64,000 nt of DNA from CAVSVP01 sp963731125 (GTDB taxonomy: Bacteria; Pseudomonadota; Gammaproteobacteria; Competibacterales; Competibacteraceae). Where the stretch lies: contig CAVSVP010000036.1 in the NCBI GenBank assembly GCA_963731125.1, forward strand, positions 32,439 through 96,438, read 5' to 3'. A program made the position numbers and the translations under genes. This document shows, one piece after another, positions 8,408 through 17,576 of this stretch (within the stretch, counting starts at the first letter, position 1; every line of letters starts with the position of its first letter). The notes below the pieces were generated by a model that did not search any database, was not told where the DNA came from, and was given only the letters and a program-made list of their open reading frames with translations.

Positions 8408-10846
8408 ATGAAAAAGCTAAGTCTGATTGATTGGGCCTTTCTGCAAGCGGAAACGCCAGAAAAACCAGCGCACGTGGCCGGATTATGGATCTTCCAGTTG
8501 CCCAAGGGCTATCGCGGTAATTTTTTCCGTGACCTGATGGAAGGCCTGACCGACTGGCAGTGCGTCAACCCGCCGTTTAACCTCAAGCTCGAAGTCCCTT
8601 TACCCAAGCTGGATTTGCCGAGTTGGGTCGAAGACAAGCAGTTCGACCTGGATTATCACGTGCGCTATGCGGCCTTGCCCAAACCGGGAACGCTGGACCA
8701 GCTGATGGAACTGGTCGAGCGCATCCATGGCTGCTTGCTGGACCGCACCCGGCCCTTGTGGGAGCTTCACTTTATCAAGGGTTTGCAGGGCCGGCGCGTC
8801 GCCATTTACTGCAAGATGCATCATGCTCTTGTCGATGGAATCGCCGGCCTGGAGCTGATGGCGAATACCTTGAGTCCTTCCCCTGAAGCACGCGCCGTTC
8901 GGGCCTTCTGGCAGCCGCCACTCGAGCCATCCGCGGCAGAGCGTCCGAGCGGCTTATTGGCCAGGGTAGGCAAGGTTTACGCCGGCGCACTCGGCCAAGT
9001 TCGCTCCCTGCCTGAACTGTCGGCCACCCTGGTGAAGACCGGCCTGCAGGCCCTGAATTTACGGGAAAACCAGGTACCGCTCCCTTTTACGGCTCCCACG
9101 ACCTTGCTGAACGTGCCGGTTTCGGCACAGCGCCGGTTCGCCGTCCATACCCTGTCCCTGAGCGCGGTCAAGGCCCTAAGCGAAGTGGCGGACGCCACCG
9201 TAAACGACGTGATCCTGGCTGTTTGCGCCGGTGCGCTCAGGCGTTATCTCAGCGCTAAGCAGGCGTTACCCAAACAGCCTCTGGTGGCTTGGATGCCGGT
9301 CTCCGTGCGCTCGGCAGAAAGCGACCAGAGCGGCAATCAGGTGGCCGTTATCCTGTGCTCTCTCGCCACCGACCTGGCAGATCCACGGCAGCGCTTCAGC
9401 GCCATCAAAGCTTCGGCCGACGCGGCTAAGGCCCGGTTCAGTGAGCATTCTACGGAGATCACCAGCCAATACACCTTGTTGCTCGGCGGATTGCTGATGC
9501 TCACCCAGCAGCTTGGGCTGACGGAACGCATTGCGCCGCCGGCCAATGTGGTGATTTCCAACGTGCCGGGTCCGCGGGAAGCGCTTTATCTCAACGGCGC
9601 CAAGCTGGTGGCGCAGTATCCCTTGTCAGTGCTGATCGATGGCTTGGCGCTTAACATCACCATTACCCGCCATGGCGATTGTCTGGACTTTGGGGTGTTG
9701 GCCTGCCGCGCGGCGCTCCCGGACGTGAGCACGTTAGCGGATGATCTGGGTGACGCTTTCGCCGAGTTACAGGTTGCGCTCACCCAATCGGCGTCGGAGG
9801 CTGCCAAGAAAAGCATAGCGCTACAGGAACAACCTGCCGCCAAGCCGCCGGTGAAAATCGGCTGGTCTGCCGCGCGCATGGAGCGGCTGGTCAAGAGCCT
9901 CGACGCTATCCCCATGGCTGCCCTCGCGACGGCGGTCAAGAGAGAACCGTTAGAAGAGGCTACGGCGGCCGAGCTAAGGGAATCCCTGGAGGAACTGGAC
10001 AAGACGATCGACACCCTCAGGGCCGGTACTCTGGCCGATCCCAAGCGGGAGGGGGTCAATGGCCCGGATCCCAGGATAATGAGGGCCCAGGCCGGTCTGT
10101 GGAACCTGTTAATCAATTACTACTTCCGCCTGGAGATCGAGGGCTGGGAACGTCTGCCTGAGCCTCCGGCACTGCTCGTCGGTATTCATTCCGGCGGCGC
10201 CCTGACGATGGACGCCTGGACGCTGGTCTTGTCCTGGTGGCGGCATTTTGAAGAACGGCGGATCCTGCACGGCACCGCCCACGATGCGCTCATGAACTTG
10301 CCCGGCCTGGGGGCCTACTTTAGCCGCAACGGGGTAATCTCGCCAACGCGGGAAAACATCGCGGCGGCGTTCGCCGCGGGGCATGATGTCATCCTCTGGC
10401 CCGGAGGCGAGGTGGACTCTTTCCGCGCCTGGGCCAAGCGCGACCAAGTCGTCCTGGGCGGCCGCAAGGGCTTTATTCGCCTGGCGATCCGCCAGGGCGT
10501 GCCGATCGTCCCGGTAGCGACCGTCGGCGGCCACGACACCTTTTTTGTCCTTTCCGAAGGCCGCGGTATCGCCAGGGTGCTTGGCCTCAAGAAACACTTT
10601 CGCACTGACGTGGCCCCGATTACCCTGAGTATGCCTTTCGGGATTACCCTGGAGCCACTTCCTACCCATATTCCGCTGCCGGCAAAAATCCGCACCGAGT
10701 TCTTGGAGCCGGTGGAGCTTGATTCCGACCCCGAGCGGGCCGATGACAACGAGTATGTGGACAGGATGTATCACGACATCGAGAACTGCATTCAGGTGGG
10801 GGTCGATCGACTTGCCAAGCGCCGGCGATTCTGGGTCTTCGGGTAA
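8408..10846 (+). CDS. WS/DGAT acyltransferase fused to a second (LPLAT/MGAT-like) acyltransferase
   Basis: The ATG at 8408 follows GGGAGACAACG, and the protein begins MKKLSLIDWAFLQAETPEKP, like wax ester synthase/diacylglycerol acyltransferases. The WS/DGAT active site is MHHALVDGIAG (HHxxxDG) about residue 135-140, and the typical VISNVPGPRE follows near residue 380. After about residue 470 and a linker, a second domain starts: LLVGIHSGGALTMDAW, PGLGAYFSRNGVISP, VILWPGGEVDSFR and QGVPIVPVATVGGHDTF, which match the MGAT-like lysophospholipid acyltransferase group (glycerolipid acylation with PGG-x-E). The 812-residue product therefore seems able to perform two acyl transfers in wax ester or triacylglycerol synthesis. 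Ordinary WS/DGATs are about 450-480 residues, so this is a genuine fusion in one uninterrupted frame. Confidence 0.9.
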   Translation: MKKLSLIDWAFLQAETPEKPAHVAGLWIFQLPKGYRGNFFRDLMEGLTDWQCVNPPFNLKLEVPLPKLDLPSWVEDKQFDLDYHVRYAALPKPGTLDQLMELVERIHGCLLDRTRPLWELHFIKGLQGRRVAIYCKMHHALVDGIAGLELMANTLSPSPEARAVRAFWQPPLEPSAAERPSGLLARVGKVYAGALGQVRSLPELSATLVKTGLQALNLRENQVPLPFTAPTTLLNVPVSAQRRFAVHTLSLSAVKALSEVADATVNDVILAVCAGALRRYLSAKQALPKQPLVAWMPVSVRSAESDQSGNQVAVILCSLATDLADPRQRFSAIKASADAAKARFSEHSTEITSQYTLLLGGLLMLTQQLGLTERIAPPANVVISNVPGPREALYLNGAKLVAQYPLSVLIDGLALNITITRHGDCLDFGVLACRAALPDVSTLADDLGDAFAELQVALTQSASEAAKKSIALQEQPAAKPPVKIGWSAARMERLVKSLDAIPMAALATAVKREPLEEATAAELRESLEELDKTIDTLRAGTLADPKREGVNGPDPRIMRAQAGLWNLLINYYFRLEIEGWERLPEPPALLVGIHSGGALTMDAWTLVLSWWRHFEERRILHGTAHDALMNLPGLGAYFSRNGVISPTRENIAAAFAAGHDVILWPGGEVDSFRAWAKRDQVVLGGRKGFIRLAIRQGVPIVPVATVGGHDTFFVLSEGRGIARVLGLKKHFRTDVAPITLSMPFGITLEPLPTHIPLPAKIRTEFLEPVELDSDPERADDNEYVDRMYHDIENCIQVGVDRLAKRRRFWVFG

Positions 10847-11041
10847 GTGGATGAATGGGAGACAGCATGGTCAATCCTTGCCATCTATTTCTCTAACCTG
10901 CCGGGCAGTGGCCTGCGCACGGTTTAATGCTTTATGGTTTCCTCGGAGTTTTCAATGATTCTCAGTTTCGGAAGATTGCTATGATGCCGAGGAAAGCATG
11001 TATTCCGGTTGTTCAACATAACCATTGTGGAGGAAAAAGCG

Positions 11042-11632
11042 TTGAAAAAACTGCTGCCTATCATTAGTGCCATATCGTTTGCTCTGAGCGTTTCTGCACC
11101 AGGGCATGCTGCCGATGAGATGGCAACGGCTCAGGAAAAGCCTTCATTGCAGGAGTCCAATGTGGTTACGGCCACTGCAACAGTCGAAGCCGTTGACATG
11201 GAAAAGCGTACCGTAACGTTAAAGAAAGAAGACGGAAGTACGGTCACCCTGAAAGTCGATGAGAGCGTAAAAAATCTACCGCAAGTGGAGGTAGGCGATC
11301 AGGTGACCGCCAAATATTACGAATCAGTCGCCGTGCAAGTGAGAGAACCGGGCGCCGCTCCGTTGGATGCGGGCGCCGTGCAATCGGTGGCTACGGCCAA
11401 ACCCGGAGAAAAGCCGGCAGGCATGGCGGTTCAAGAGGTCACTGTCACTACCACCATCGCGTCCATTAATAAGGATAACGAAACCGTGACGTTGAAAGGA
11501 CCGGACGGGGTCATGAAGACTGTAAAGGTGAGAGACCCGAAAAATCTGGAGAAGGTCGAGGTGGGCGATGAGGTGGTTATTACCTATACGGAAGCAGTGG
11601 CGATTTCAGTTGAGGAACCGGAGGGACAATAA
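11042..11632 (+). CDS. Exported protein with two OB-like repeats
   Basis: A TTG start at 11042 is chosen because GGAGG sits 8 bases upstream and the protein then begins with a signal peptide (MKKLLPIISAISFALSVSAP, then GHAADE). Two similar halves follow: VVTATATVEAVDMEKRTVTL...VEVGDQVTAKYYESVAVQV and VTVTTTIASINKDNETVTLK...VEVGDEVVITYTEAVAISV. Such beta-rich repeats resemble DUF5666/OB-like periplasmic domains. Function is unknown. It is the first of four small exported or lipoprotein genes on the plus strand ending at the terminator at 13005. Confidence 0.75.
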   Translation: MKKLLPIISAISFALSVSAPGHAADEMATAQEKPSLQESNVVTATATVEAVDMEKRTVTLKKEDGSTVTLKVDESVKNLPQVEVGDQVTAKYYESVAVQVREPGAAPLDAGAVQSVATAKPGEKPAGMAVQEVTVTTTIASINKDNETVTLKGPDGVMKTVKVRDPKNLEKVEVGDEVVITYTEAVAISVEEPEGQ

Positions 11633-11748
11633 TGATATGCGTTAACAGTGAAAATGGTGATTGGATTATTGAGCTTTGATGATATGGTAATTTAGCTCGC
11701 AAATAGTGAGCTTAGTGGCTGTTCAAATTTTATTAGGGGAATGTTTTT

Positions 11749-12144
11749 GTGACAAAGCAAAACTTAATCGTTTTCTGGTTATCTCTGTGCATGCTTGGCG
11801 TGTTTGCGTTGAGCGGCACGGTAAATGCCCAAGATGATCGTAACCTGCCTGTGGTAACGGGTAAACATTGGGTGGAGTCGACGGAACGGGAAAAGAAGGC
11901 TTTTCTGATTGGTATGGGAACCATTATAGAAATTGAACAAGAAGTGCAGAGTAAAAATCCTTCTTCTGAAAAAACCAAGAGCTTTATCCCAACGTTCGTT
12001 GCAGGACTGAGCCAGTATAGTATTACAGAGATTATGAATCAGATAGATAGTTGGTACCAGGCTCATCCTGACCAACTGAATCGTCCGGTGATTGAGGTGA
12101 TCTGGTCCGAACTGGTTATACCCAAGGTTGAGTCTAGTCAATGA
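11749..12144 (+). CDS. Small exported protein of unknown function
   Basis: The frame opens with a GTG at 11749 behind an AGGGGA motif; a nearby ATG at 11741 is not usable because it meets a stop after two codons. The 131-residue product has a signal peptide (LIVFWLSLCMLGVFALSGTV, then NAQDD). The mature part has a helix-rich pattern (EREKKAFLIGMGTIIEIEQE; SITEIMNQIDSWYQAHPDQL) and no cysteine. I do not recognise a family with confidence. Its stop overlaps an in-frame ATG of the next gene, consistent with co-transcription. Confidence 0.65.
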   Translation: MTKQNLIVFWLSLCMLGVFALSGTVNAQDDRNLPVVTGKHWVESTEREKKAFLIGMGTIIEIEQEVQSKNPSSEKTKSFIPTFVAGLSQYSITEIMNQIDSWYQAHPDQLNRPVIEVIWSELVIPKVESSQ

Positions 12145-12161
12145 ATAGAGGAATTAAGCTT

Positions 12162-12404
12162 ATGAAAGCCTTAGCATTATTGTCGAGCGCTAGCATATTG
12201 GTTGGTGTGGTGGGTTGCACCAATATGACCCCTGAAGGACAGGGAACGTTAAGCGGCGCCGCCATGGGCGCAGCGGCCGGTGCGGGTATCAGTGCCATTG
12301 CGGGAGGCAACGCCGGCATTGGTGCCGCCGTCGGCGGGTTGATGGGTGGTGTTGCGGGAAACATGGAAGGTAGAAGAGCAAGTAGTAATTATTATCGCTA
12401 CTGA
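12162..12404 (+). CDS. Glycine-zipper outer-membrane lipoprotein
   Basis: The ATG at 12162 is preferred over 12141 because GAGGAA lies 9 bases before it. The product (about 80 residues) has lipobox LVGVVGC, then a glycine-zipper of GxxxG type (SGAAMGAAAGAGISAIAGG, then AAVGGLMGGVAG), then a polar tail. Such proteins (YmgG/SlyB-like) insert into or associate with the outer membrane and are often stress-linked. Its position inside a run of small exported proteins supports an envelope role. Confidence 0.8.
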   Translation: MKALALLSSASILVGVVGCTNMTPEGQGTLSGAAMGAAAGAGISAIAGGNAGIGAAVGGLMGGVAGNMEGRRASSNYYRY

Positions 12405-12471
12405 TTATAGATCCGTTTCCTGCGGGAAAATAACTTGTTGATTGTGTAAATTCCGAAGTGAGGTAACAAGA

Positions 12472-12957
12472 ATGAAAACTTTCATGGTTTCGCTGTTAGG
12501 GGTGGTGTTAACTCTCACCCTGAATGCCGCTGCTTTTGCCCAGTTCAACGATAAAAATGCTGCGTTTCCGGCCCCTGGCCCTGGTGAAGCCGATAAGGAA
12601 TACACTTTTATCGTACCCGAGGGTGTTACCATTGAAACCCCCCAGGGAGAAACCTACAAAGGTGGAGAAACTATTGGTATTCCGGGGAAATATCTTGAAC
12701 TGCTCGCCACGGACCGGGCTGAAGAGATCGTAACCGTGGGAAACGCGGTTGGACAACAAACCGAATGGACAGAAGTGGAAAGGGCAAATTATGGTGTTGT
12801 CATGTTAACGATTCCCGAGGGGGTAACCGTGACAAGGAAGGATGGCAGCGTCCTGAAAGGGCCAACATCGGTACCGATGGTAGTCACCATGGCAGATTTA
12901 CAATTGTCTGAGGAGACAAAGAGAGAATTCCGCAGGTTACAGTGGGGGTCACAGTAG
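12472..12957 (+). CDS. Exported protein of unknown function
   Basis: The ATG at 12472 follows GAGGTAAC and starts a clean signal peptide (MKTFMVSLLGVVLTLTLNAA, then AFAQF). The mature ~140-residue part is beta-rich with two related segments, IVPEGVTIETPQGETYKGG and TIPEGVTVTRKDGSVLKGP, suggesting an internal duplication. No enzyme motif is visible. It is the last gene before a strong terminator. Confidence 0.7.
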   Translation: MKTFMVSLLGVVLTLTLNAAAFAQFNDKNAAFPAPGPGEADKEYTFIVPEGVTIETPQGETYKGGETIGIPGKYLELLATDRAEEIVTVGNAVGQQTEWTEVERANYGVVMLTIPEGVTVTRKDGSVLKGPTSVPMVVTMADLQLSEETKREFRRLQWGSQ

Positions 12958-13004
12958 GGTTTCGTTAGCGGCTAACAGTGGCTTTTGTAGCCGGCGAATA
13001 AGTC

Positions 13005-13030
13005 AAGGGGGCGTGCGCCCCCTTTATTTT
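13005..13030 (+). terminator. Rho-independent terminator
   Basis: AAGGGGGCG and CGCCCCCTT form a GC-rich stem with a minimal loop, followed by TATTTT. It closes the run of small exported-protein genes. Confidence 0.85.
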
Positions 13031-13121
13031 GCAACCATGATTAAGTCCAGTCACTGAATGTCTTTTGGATAAACTGTCTTAGCGGTAAGCTAACCTTTCC
13101 ATTTAGCGGGGAAAGGTACCT

Positions 13122-14894
13122 ATGCATTGGCAGATCATTAAAAAACTCCATAGAAGCGGATCAGTCACTCCTAACCTGCCGGACTATGAGGAAGCACAGG
13201 CACGCTTCTCCTGGAATCAGATGCGCCGGGAATTGGACGGGTTACCGGAGGAGGGTGGCCTCAATATCGCTTATGAGGCCGTGGATCGACATGCAGCAGG
13301 TCCTCGTCGTGAGCACCCGGCATTGCGTTGGCTGGGCAACAACGGCGAGGTGTGGGATTATACCTATGTAGAACTCCGTGAACTGACCAATCGTTTTGCC
13401 AATGTACTCAAAAACTTGGGAATCGGTAAGGGAGACTGCGTCTTTGTGCTGGCCGAGCGGATTCCTGAGCTTTATATCGCTGCCCTGGGCACCTTAAAAA
13501 ACGGCTCGGTATTTTGTCCTCTATTTGCCGCCTTCGGCCCTGAACCCATCGCTGCGCGTATGGCGATCGGCGAGGGCAGGGTGCTGGTAACCACTGAGAC
13601 TTTGTATCAGCGGCGCCAGATTGGGATGTTACGCGATTCCCTGCCGCAGCTGCGCCATGTGATACTCGTTGGCAAAGACGGCCAAGCGACTGCTGTTCCC
13701 GATACTCAAGACTTTCATCAACTGCTTGCGGCGGCGAATGCCGATTTCACCTTTGCTCCGACAGACCCCGAGGATATGGCACTGCTGCACTTTACCAGCG
13801 GTACCACGGGTAAGCCTAAAGGGGCTATACATGTCCATGCGTCCGTGTTAATGCACTATTTGACCGGCAAGCTGGCGCTGGATTTACATCGCGACGACGT
13901 GTTCTGGTGTACGGCGGATCCGGGCTGGGTGACGGGGACTTCTTACGGCATTATCGCTCCCCTGGTCAACGGGGTAACGAGTATCATCGATGCCGGTGAG
14001 TTCGACCCTAAACGCTGGTATCGTATCTTACAGGATCAGCGGATTAACGTGTGGTACACGGCGCCTACGGCCATCCGCATGCTGATGAAGTTAGGCACCG
14101 CAGCGGTTCGTGGATATGACCTGAGTCACCTGCGGTTTCTCGCCAGCGTCGGGGAACCGCTCAATCCCGAGGCGGTGGTTTGGGGACGAGACGCCTTCGG
14201 ATTGCCCTTCCATGATACGTGGTGGCAAACGGAAACCGGCGGCATCATCATTGCCAATTATCCTTGTATGGATATCAAACCGGGTTCCATGGGGCGTCCG
14301 CTGCCCGGCATTGAGGCGGCCATCGTGCGCCGTACCCGACTCGGCGGCATAGAGGTACTCAAGGGCCCGAATCAGGAGGGTGAACTGGCCCTGCGCCTCA
14401 GTTGGCCTTCCCTGTTTCGTGGCTATCTCCATGAAGGGTTACGCTACCGGCAATGCTTTGCCGATGGCTATTATCTGACGGGCGATCTGGCCCGGCGCGA
14501 TAGCGACGGTTATTTTTGGTTCGTAGGGCGTGCTGACGATATGATTAAGTCAGCCGGTCATCTGATCGGACCTTTTGAAGTCGAAAGCGTGCTGCTGGAA
14601 CATCCGGCGGTGGCCGAGGCCGGCGTTATCGGTAAACCCGACTCCGTAGCCATGGAGGTGGTAAAAGCTTTTGTCGCCCTGAAACCAGGATACAAACCGG
14701 GCGAAGAGCTCAAACGCGAGATAATGGCGCTGGCTCGCAAACGTTTAGGTGTGGCAGTGGCGCCCCGAGAACTCGATTTTCAGCCTAATCTTCCTAAAAC
14801 CCGTAGTGGCAAGATCATGCGTCGTCTACTGAAAGCGCGCGAAATGGGGTTGCCCGAAGGAGATCTTTCTACCCTGGAAGAGGGCGATGCTTAA
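13122..14894 (+). CDS. acsA: Acetyl-CoA synthetase (acetate-CoA ligase)
   Basis: This 590-residue ANL-superfamily adenylate-forming enzyme starts behind GGGGAAAGG. Visible motifs are the ATP-binding loop HFTSGTTGKPKGA, DPGWVTGTSYG, the A5-type WWQTETGG, the YLTGDLARRDSDGYFWFVGR hinge region and the catalytic lysine in PKTRSGKIMRR. It activates acetate via acetyl-AMP to acetyl-CoA. At 590 residues it resembles the AcsA type (Bacillus/archaeal length) rather than the ~650-residue Acs of enteric bacteria. The C-terminal Lys that Pat-type acetylases modify is present in the SGK motif. It converges with the DUF465 gene, only 2 bp away. Confidence 0.92.
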   Translation: MHWQIIKKLHRSGSVTPNLPDYEEAQARFSWNQMRRELDGLPEEGGLNIAYEAVDRHAAGPRREHPALRWLGNNGEVWDYTYVELRELTNRFANVLKNLGIGKGDCVFVLAERIPELYIAALGTLKNGSVFCPLFAAFGPEPIAARMAIGEGRVLVTTETLYQRRQIGMLRDSLPQLRHVILVGKDGQATAVPDTQDFHQLLAAANADFTFAPTDPEDMALLHFTSGTTGKPKGAIHVHASVLMHYLTGKLALDLHRDDVFWCTADPGWVTGTSYGIIAPLVNGVTSIIDAGEFDPKRWYRILQDQRINVWYTAPTAIRMLMKLGTAAVRGYDLSHLRFLASVGEPLNPEAVVWGRDAFGLPFHDTWWQTETGGIIIANYPCMDIKPGSMGRPLPGIEAAIVRRTRLGGIEVLKGPNQEGELALRLSWPSLFRGYLHEGLRYRQCFADGYYLTGDLARRDSDGYFWFVGRADDMIKSAGHLIGPFEVESVLLEHPAVAEAGVIGKPDSVAMEVVKAFVALKPGYKPGEELKREIMALARKRLGVAVAPRELDFQPNLPKTRSGKIMRRLLKAREMGLPEGDLSTLEEGDA

Positions 14895-14896
14895 TA

Positions 14897-15133
14897 TCAG
14901 CGTCTTAATGTGGAATAGAGTGCATCTTTGAGATAGAGACGCTTTTTCTTCAGTTCTTCCACATAGAAATCAGAGTGACCCTCATTAGTCTCTTCGATAC
15001 GCTCCACTTCTCTGTTAATCTCGTGGTACTCATCGAACAGTCGCGCAAAGCGGGCATCATTGGTTACTAATTCACTGATGCGGTCTTGGTACTCGGGAAG
15101 TTCGTGGAAAAGATCATGATTATCACCTAACAT
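14897..15133 (-). CDS. DUF465/YdcH-family small protein
   Basis: This 78-residue, highly charged, all-helical protein starts at an ATG behind GAGG. The pattern HDLFHELPEYQDRISELVTN, then FARLFDEYHEIN and VEELKKKRLYLKDALYSTLRR is the DUF465 (YdcH) signature. These are cytosolic proteins of unclear function. Confidence 0.85.
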   Translation of the reverse strand: MLGDNHDLFHELPEYQDRISELVTNDARFARLFDEYHEINREVERIEETNEGHSDFYVEELKKKRLYLKDALYSTLRR

Positions 15134-15374
15134 GGCTAGCCTCTTTGTTGAGCGTTATCAGTGAGCAAAACCGGCAAAAGGAGTTTCCGTCTGCCGATAT
15201 CGAATTAAATGACACCGCCGGCGGTTATCTCTTATCATCGCCTACGATTATTATCGCCTATGATGCACAGTGGTGCTATGCGGCGATGGTTTTACTTTAG
15301 CGCGATTTAAGCGGTGTAGGCACGGTTGCAATGTAACATTTTTGTAAATTAATACGATTTTGGAGAAGTCGTCA

Positions 15375-15533
15375 ATGAGTATGGCACTTTTACGTTTACT
15401 GTTTGTTTTTACCGTGATGCTGATGTTGCAAGGAGGATTGGCTGGCTGTAATACGATTGAAGGCGCCGGTAAAGATATCAGAGCGGCGGGTAAAACCATT
15501 GAAGATACCGCAGAAAAAGCGAAACCTTATTGA
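15375..15533 (+). CDS. Entericidin A/B-family small lipoprotein
   Basis: ATG at 15375 opens a 52-residue protein: a hydrophobic segment LFVFTVMLMLQGGLAGC ending in a lipobox, then NTIEGAGKDIRAAGKTIEDT, the typical amphipathic entericidin tail. Entericidin-type lipoproteins are small membrane lipoproteins tied to stress or an antidote/toxin pair in E. coli. Here there is a single copy. The gene lies about 30 bp upstream of the YdcF gene. Confidence 0.85.
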   Translation: MSMALLRLLFVFTVMLMLQGGLAGCNTIEGAGKDIRAAGKTIEDTAEKAKPY

Positions 15534-15562
15534 TCAGATAGCCGAAGGCGCGACCTGGGGCT

Positions 15563-16342
15563 TTGGTTATTAGCCCCTGCCCGGAATATAGTCTGATTAG
15601 CTTTCTTGAAAACCTTGTCCTTCCCCCTAGCGGCCCTATCCTGATTGGCATCATCGGTCTTTTGTTTCTGCGGCGCCGCCACGTAAGCATAATACTGTTG
15701 GTAACCAGCGTCGTGAGTGTCTATGTCTGCAGTATTCCGTTCACTGCCAATGTATTAAACCATTATGTGCAGAGCGTGACTGCCCTGGCCGAGCGTGACC
15801 TCGAGCAAGGGAAACCCGATGTCATCGTGGTGTTGGGGGGTGGTCTATATGATGATGCTCCGGAGTATGGCGCTGACACGGTGAACCTGCGTACTCTGGG
15901 GCGTATGCGCTATGCTGCCCGCTTGGCGCGCCAAACCGGATTGCCGCTGCTGGTTGTTGGAGGTTATGCCGAAGATGGGCCGCCCGAAGCGGATCTGATG
16001 AAGCCAATATTAAAGGAAGAATTCGGAATCCCTACCGTATGGGTTGAAAACACCAGCCGCGACACTTGGGAAAATGCTTTCCACAGTGCGCCGATCTTGA
16101 AATCCCTGGGGGTCGATACGGTGGTGTTGGTGACCAATGCCGCCCATATGCCGCGAGCTAGCGAGTCTTTTCAGCGGGCTGGTCTGCAGGTCATCCCCGC
16201 GCCTACCCTGTTTTTCCCTTCTCAGCCAGAAGCCGGTGAAAGCTATTCTTGGATACCCTCGTATGCGGCTGTCTCTCGGTTGCACTATGCCCTTCACGAA
16301 GCGCTTGGGAGGCTCTGGTATCGGTGGCGGAGTAGAGACTGA
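15563..16342 (+). CDS. YdcF/ElyC-family (DUF218) membrane protein
   Basis: The frame begins with a TTG at 15563. Two hydrophobic segments near the N-terminus (GPILIGIIGLLFL and VSIILLVTSVVSVYVC) precede a DUF218 domain: DVIVVLGGG, RMRYAARLARQTGLPLLVVGG, ENTSRDTWENA and VVLVTNAAHMPRA. ElyC and SanA relatives act in envelope biogenesis. The long N-terminal membrane region suits the ElyC-like subgroup. It converges with the GH57 gene, 35 bp away. Confidence 0.85.
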   Translation: MVISPCPEYSLISFLENLVLPPSGPILIGIIGLLFLRRRHVSIILLVTSVVSVYVCSIPFTANVLNHYVQSVTALAERDLEQGKPDVIVVLGGGLYDDAPEYGADTVNLRTLGRMRYAARLARQTGLPLLVVGGYAEDGPPEADLMKPILKEEFGIPTVWVENTSRDTWENAFHSAPILKSLGVDTVVLVTNAAHMPRASESFQRAGLQVIPAPTLFFPSQPEAGESYSWIPSYAAVSRLHYALHEALGRLWYRWRSRD

Positions 16343-16376
16343 TAATGGCGTATGGATATTCTGCCGGCTGACCTGC

Positions 16377-17576
16377 TTACCGGAAGGAGGCGCGTTCCAA
16401 GCAGGCACAGGCCTCATCCAGATCTTTATGGCAACGATTCACCCAGGCCTCTCCCCAGAAAAAATGGCAACTTGTCTCCGCCCGCAGCACGCGCCAGTGA
16501 GCTTCTTCTAGTTGCTGGTGTAACTCTGGGTTATAGGTATCCATGGCCATGGCGTCGGCACTGGCGGCGTGCACGGCCTGACTGACTTCCCCTAAGCGAG
16601 TAAGGGCATCCTGTTGCGCCTGAGAGCCGGTCCACTGCACGAAATCCGTACCGTGGTGCCAGCCGGTATTCCAGGCTCCCGGGCCGACATTCACCACTCC
16701 CTGCGCCCCGTGTTGGGCCAGATACTCTTCGATAAACACCGGCCGCACCGCACTCTCCCCCGCCTGCACCCGGCGCAGCAGCTCCTGATAAAAGCCGCTC
16801 CAGAAATTGTGTCCCGGCAGCGGGTTGCGAAACCACGGCCCGTTCTCCCCCGGGCCAGCGGTGGTCACCAGCGGCACAAAATCACAGTGCCGGGTGCGCG
16901 CCTGCACCTCCCGCAGAAACCACTCCACCTCCACCTCCACCCCTTCGGCCTGCGCCTTGGATAGCTCCCGGTCCCGCACAACGACCACGATCTCCTCTCC
17001 CCCAAACTGCGCCACGTGCGGCCGGTAACGCACCTCCTCCCAGCGCATCGGCGTCAGCGGCTCCACATGCTCGCTGTCCACCACCACATAATCATAGCCT
17101 AGGCGCTTTAACAGCGGGATCAACTCCAGGCAAAAGCCCAGCTCCGGCGGCCAGAACCCGGCAAACCGCTCGCGCTGGAACAGATGCCGCCCGATCCCCT
17201 GCCAGCGCCGTACCTGTTCCTCCCAGTCCGCCGGGGGAATCAGCGGCAGCACCGGATGGTAGTAGCCGGTACCCAGGAGCTGGATGATGCGGGTGTTTTG
17301 CAGATACCAGAGCAGCGAGCCGCAGTCGACGATCCCATAGACGCGGCGCTGGAACACCGGATCCGCCAGGGTCTCCAGCAGCGTTCCCGAGAGCGCCAGA
17401 TGCACTCGGCCGAGGTCCTCGTAGTTCCACAATGCGCGCGGAATGCGGTCAATCGCATAGAGAATCTCCCTGGCCTCCCGCTCGTTAAAGGCCAGAAGAT
17501 CTTCCAGGTTGCCTGGCGGTTGATGCAGGCTTAACACGAGAGCATGGGCAATGTTCATCATGATGAAACGTCTCAA
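16377..17576 (-). CDS. Short GH57-family protein with altered acid/base region
   Basis: This ~399-residue protein belongs to glycoside hydrolase family 57: it opens with LVLSLHQPPGN, and has the nucleophile-region motif FAGFWPPELGFC and VDSEHVEPL. At the place where GH57 enzymes carry the acid/base Asp (T-x-DGE) it reads TTAGPGENGPWF, so the Asp seems missing. The start is either a TTG at 17576 that overlaps the stop of the upstream GH57 gene, or one of two ATG codons at 17561 and 17558. The overlap shows tight coupling to that gene. It may be a non-catalytic partner or act on a different alpha-glucan bond; this is inference. Confidence 0.8.
   Translation of the reverse strand: MRRFIMMNIAHALVLSLHQPPGNLEDLLAFNEREAREILYAIDRIPRALWNYEDLGRVHLALSGTLLETLADPVFQRRVYGIVDCGSLLWYLQNTRIIQLLGTGYYHPVLPLIPPADWEEQVRRWQGIGRHLFQRERFAGFWPPELGFCLELIPLLKRLGYDYVVVDSEHVEPLTPMRWEEVRYRPHVAQFGGEEIVVVVRDRELSKAQAEGVEVEVEWFLREVQARTRHCDFVPLVTTAGPGENGPWFRNPLPGHNFWSGFYQELLRRVQAGESAVRPVFIEEYLAQHGAQGVVNVGPGAWNTGWHHGTDFVQWTGSQAQQDALTRLGEVSQAVHAASADAMAMDTYNPELHQQLEEAHWRVLRAETSCHFFWGEAWVNRCHKDLDEACACLERASFR

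Noticed and set aside
10109..10774. 221-codon minus-strand frame opposite the fused acyltransferase
   Set aside because: Antisense shadow of a conserved domain; no independent evidence.
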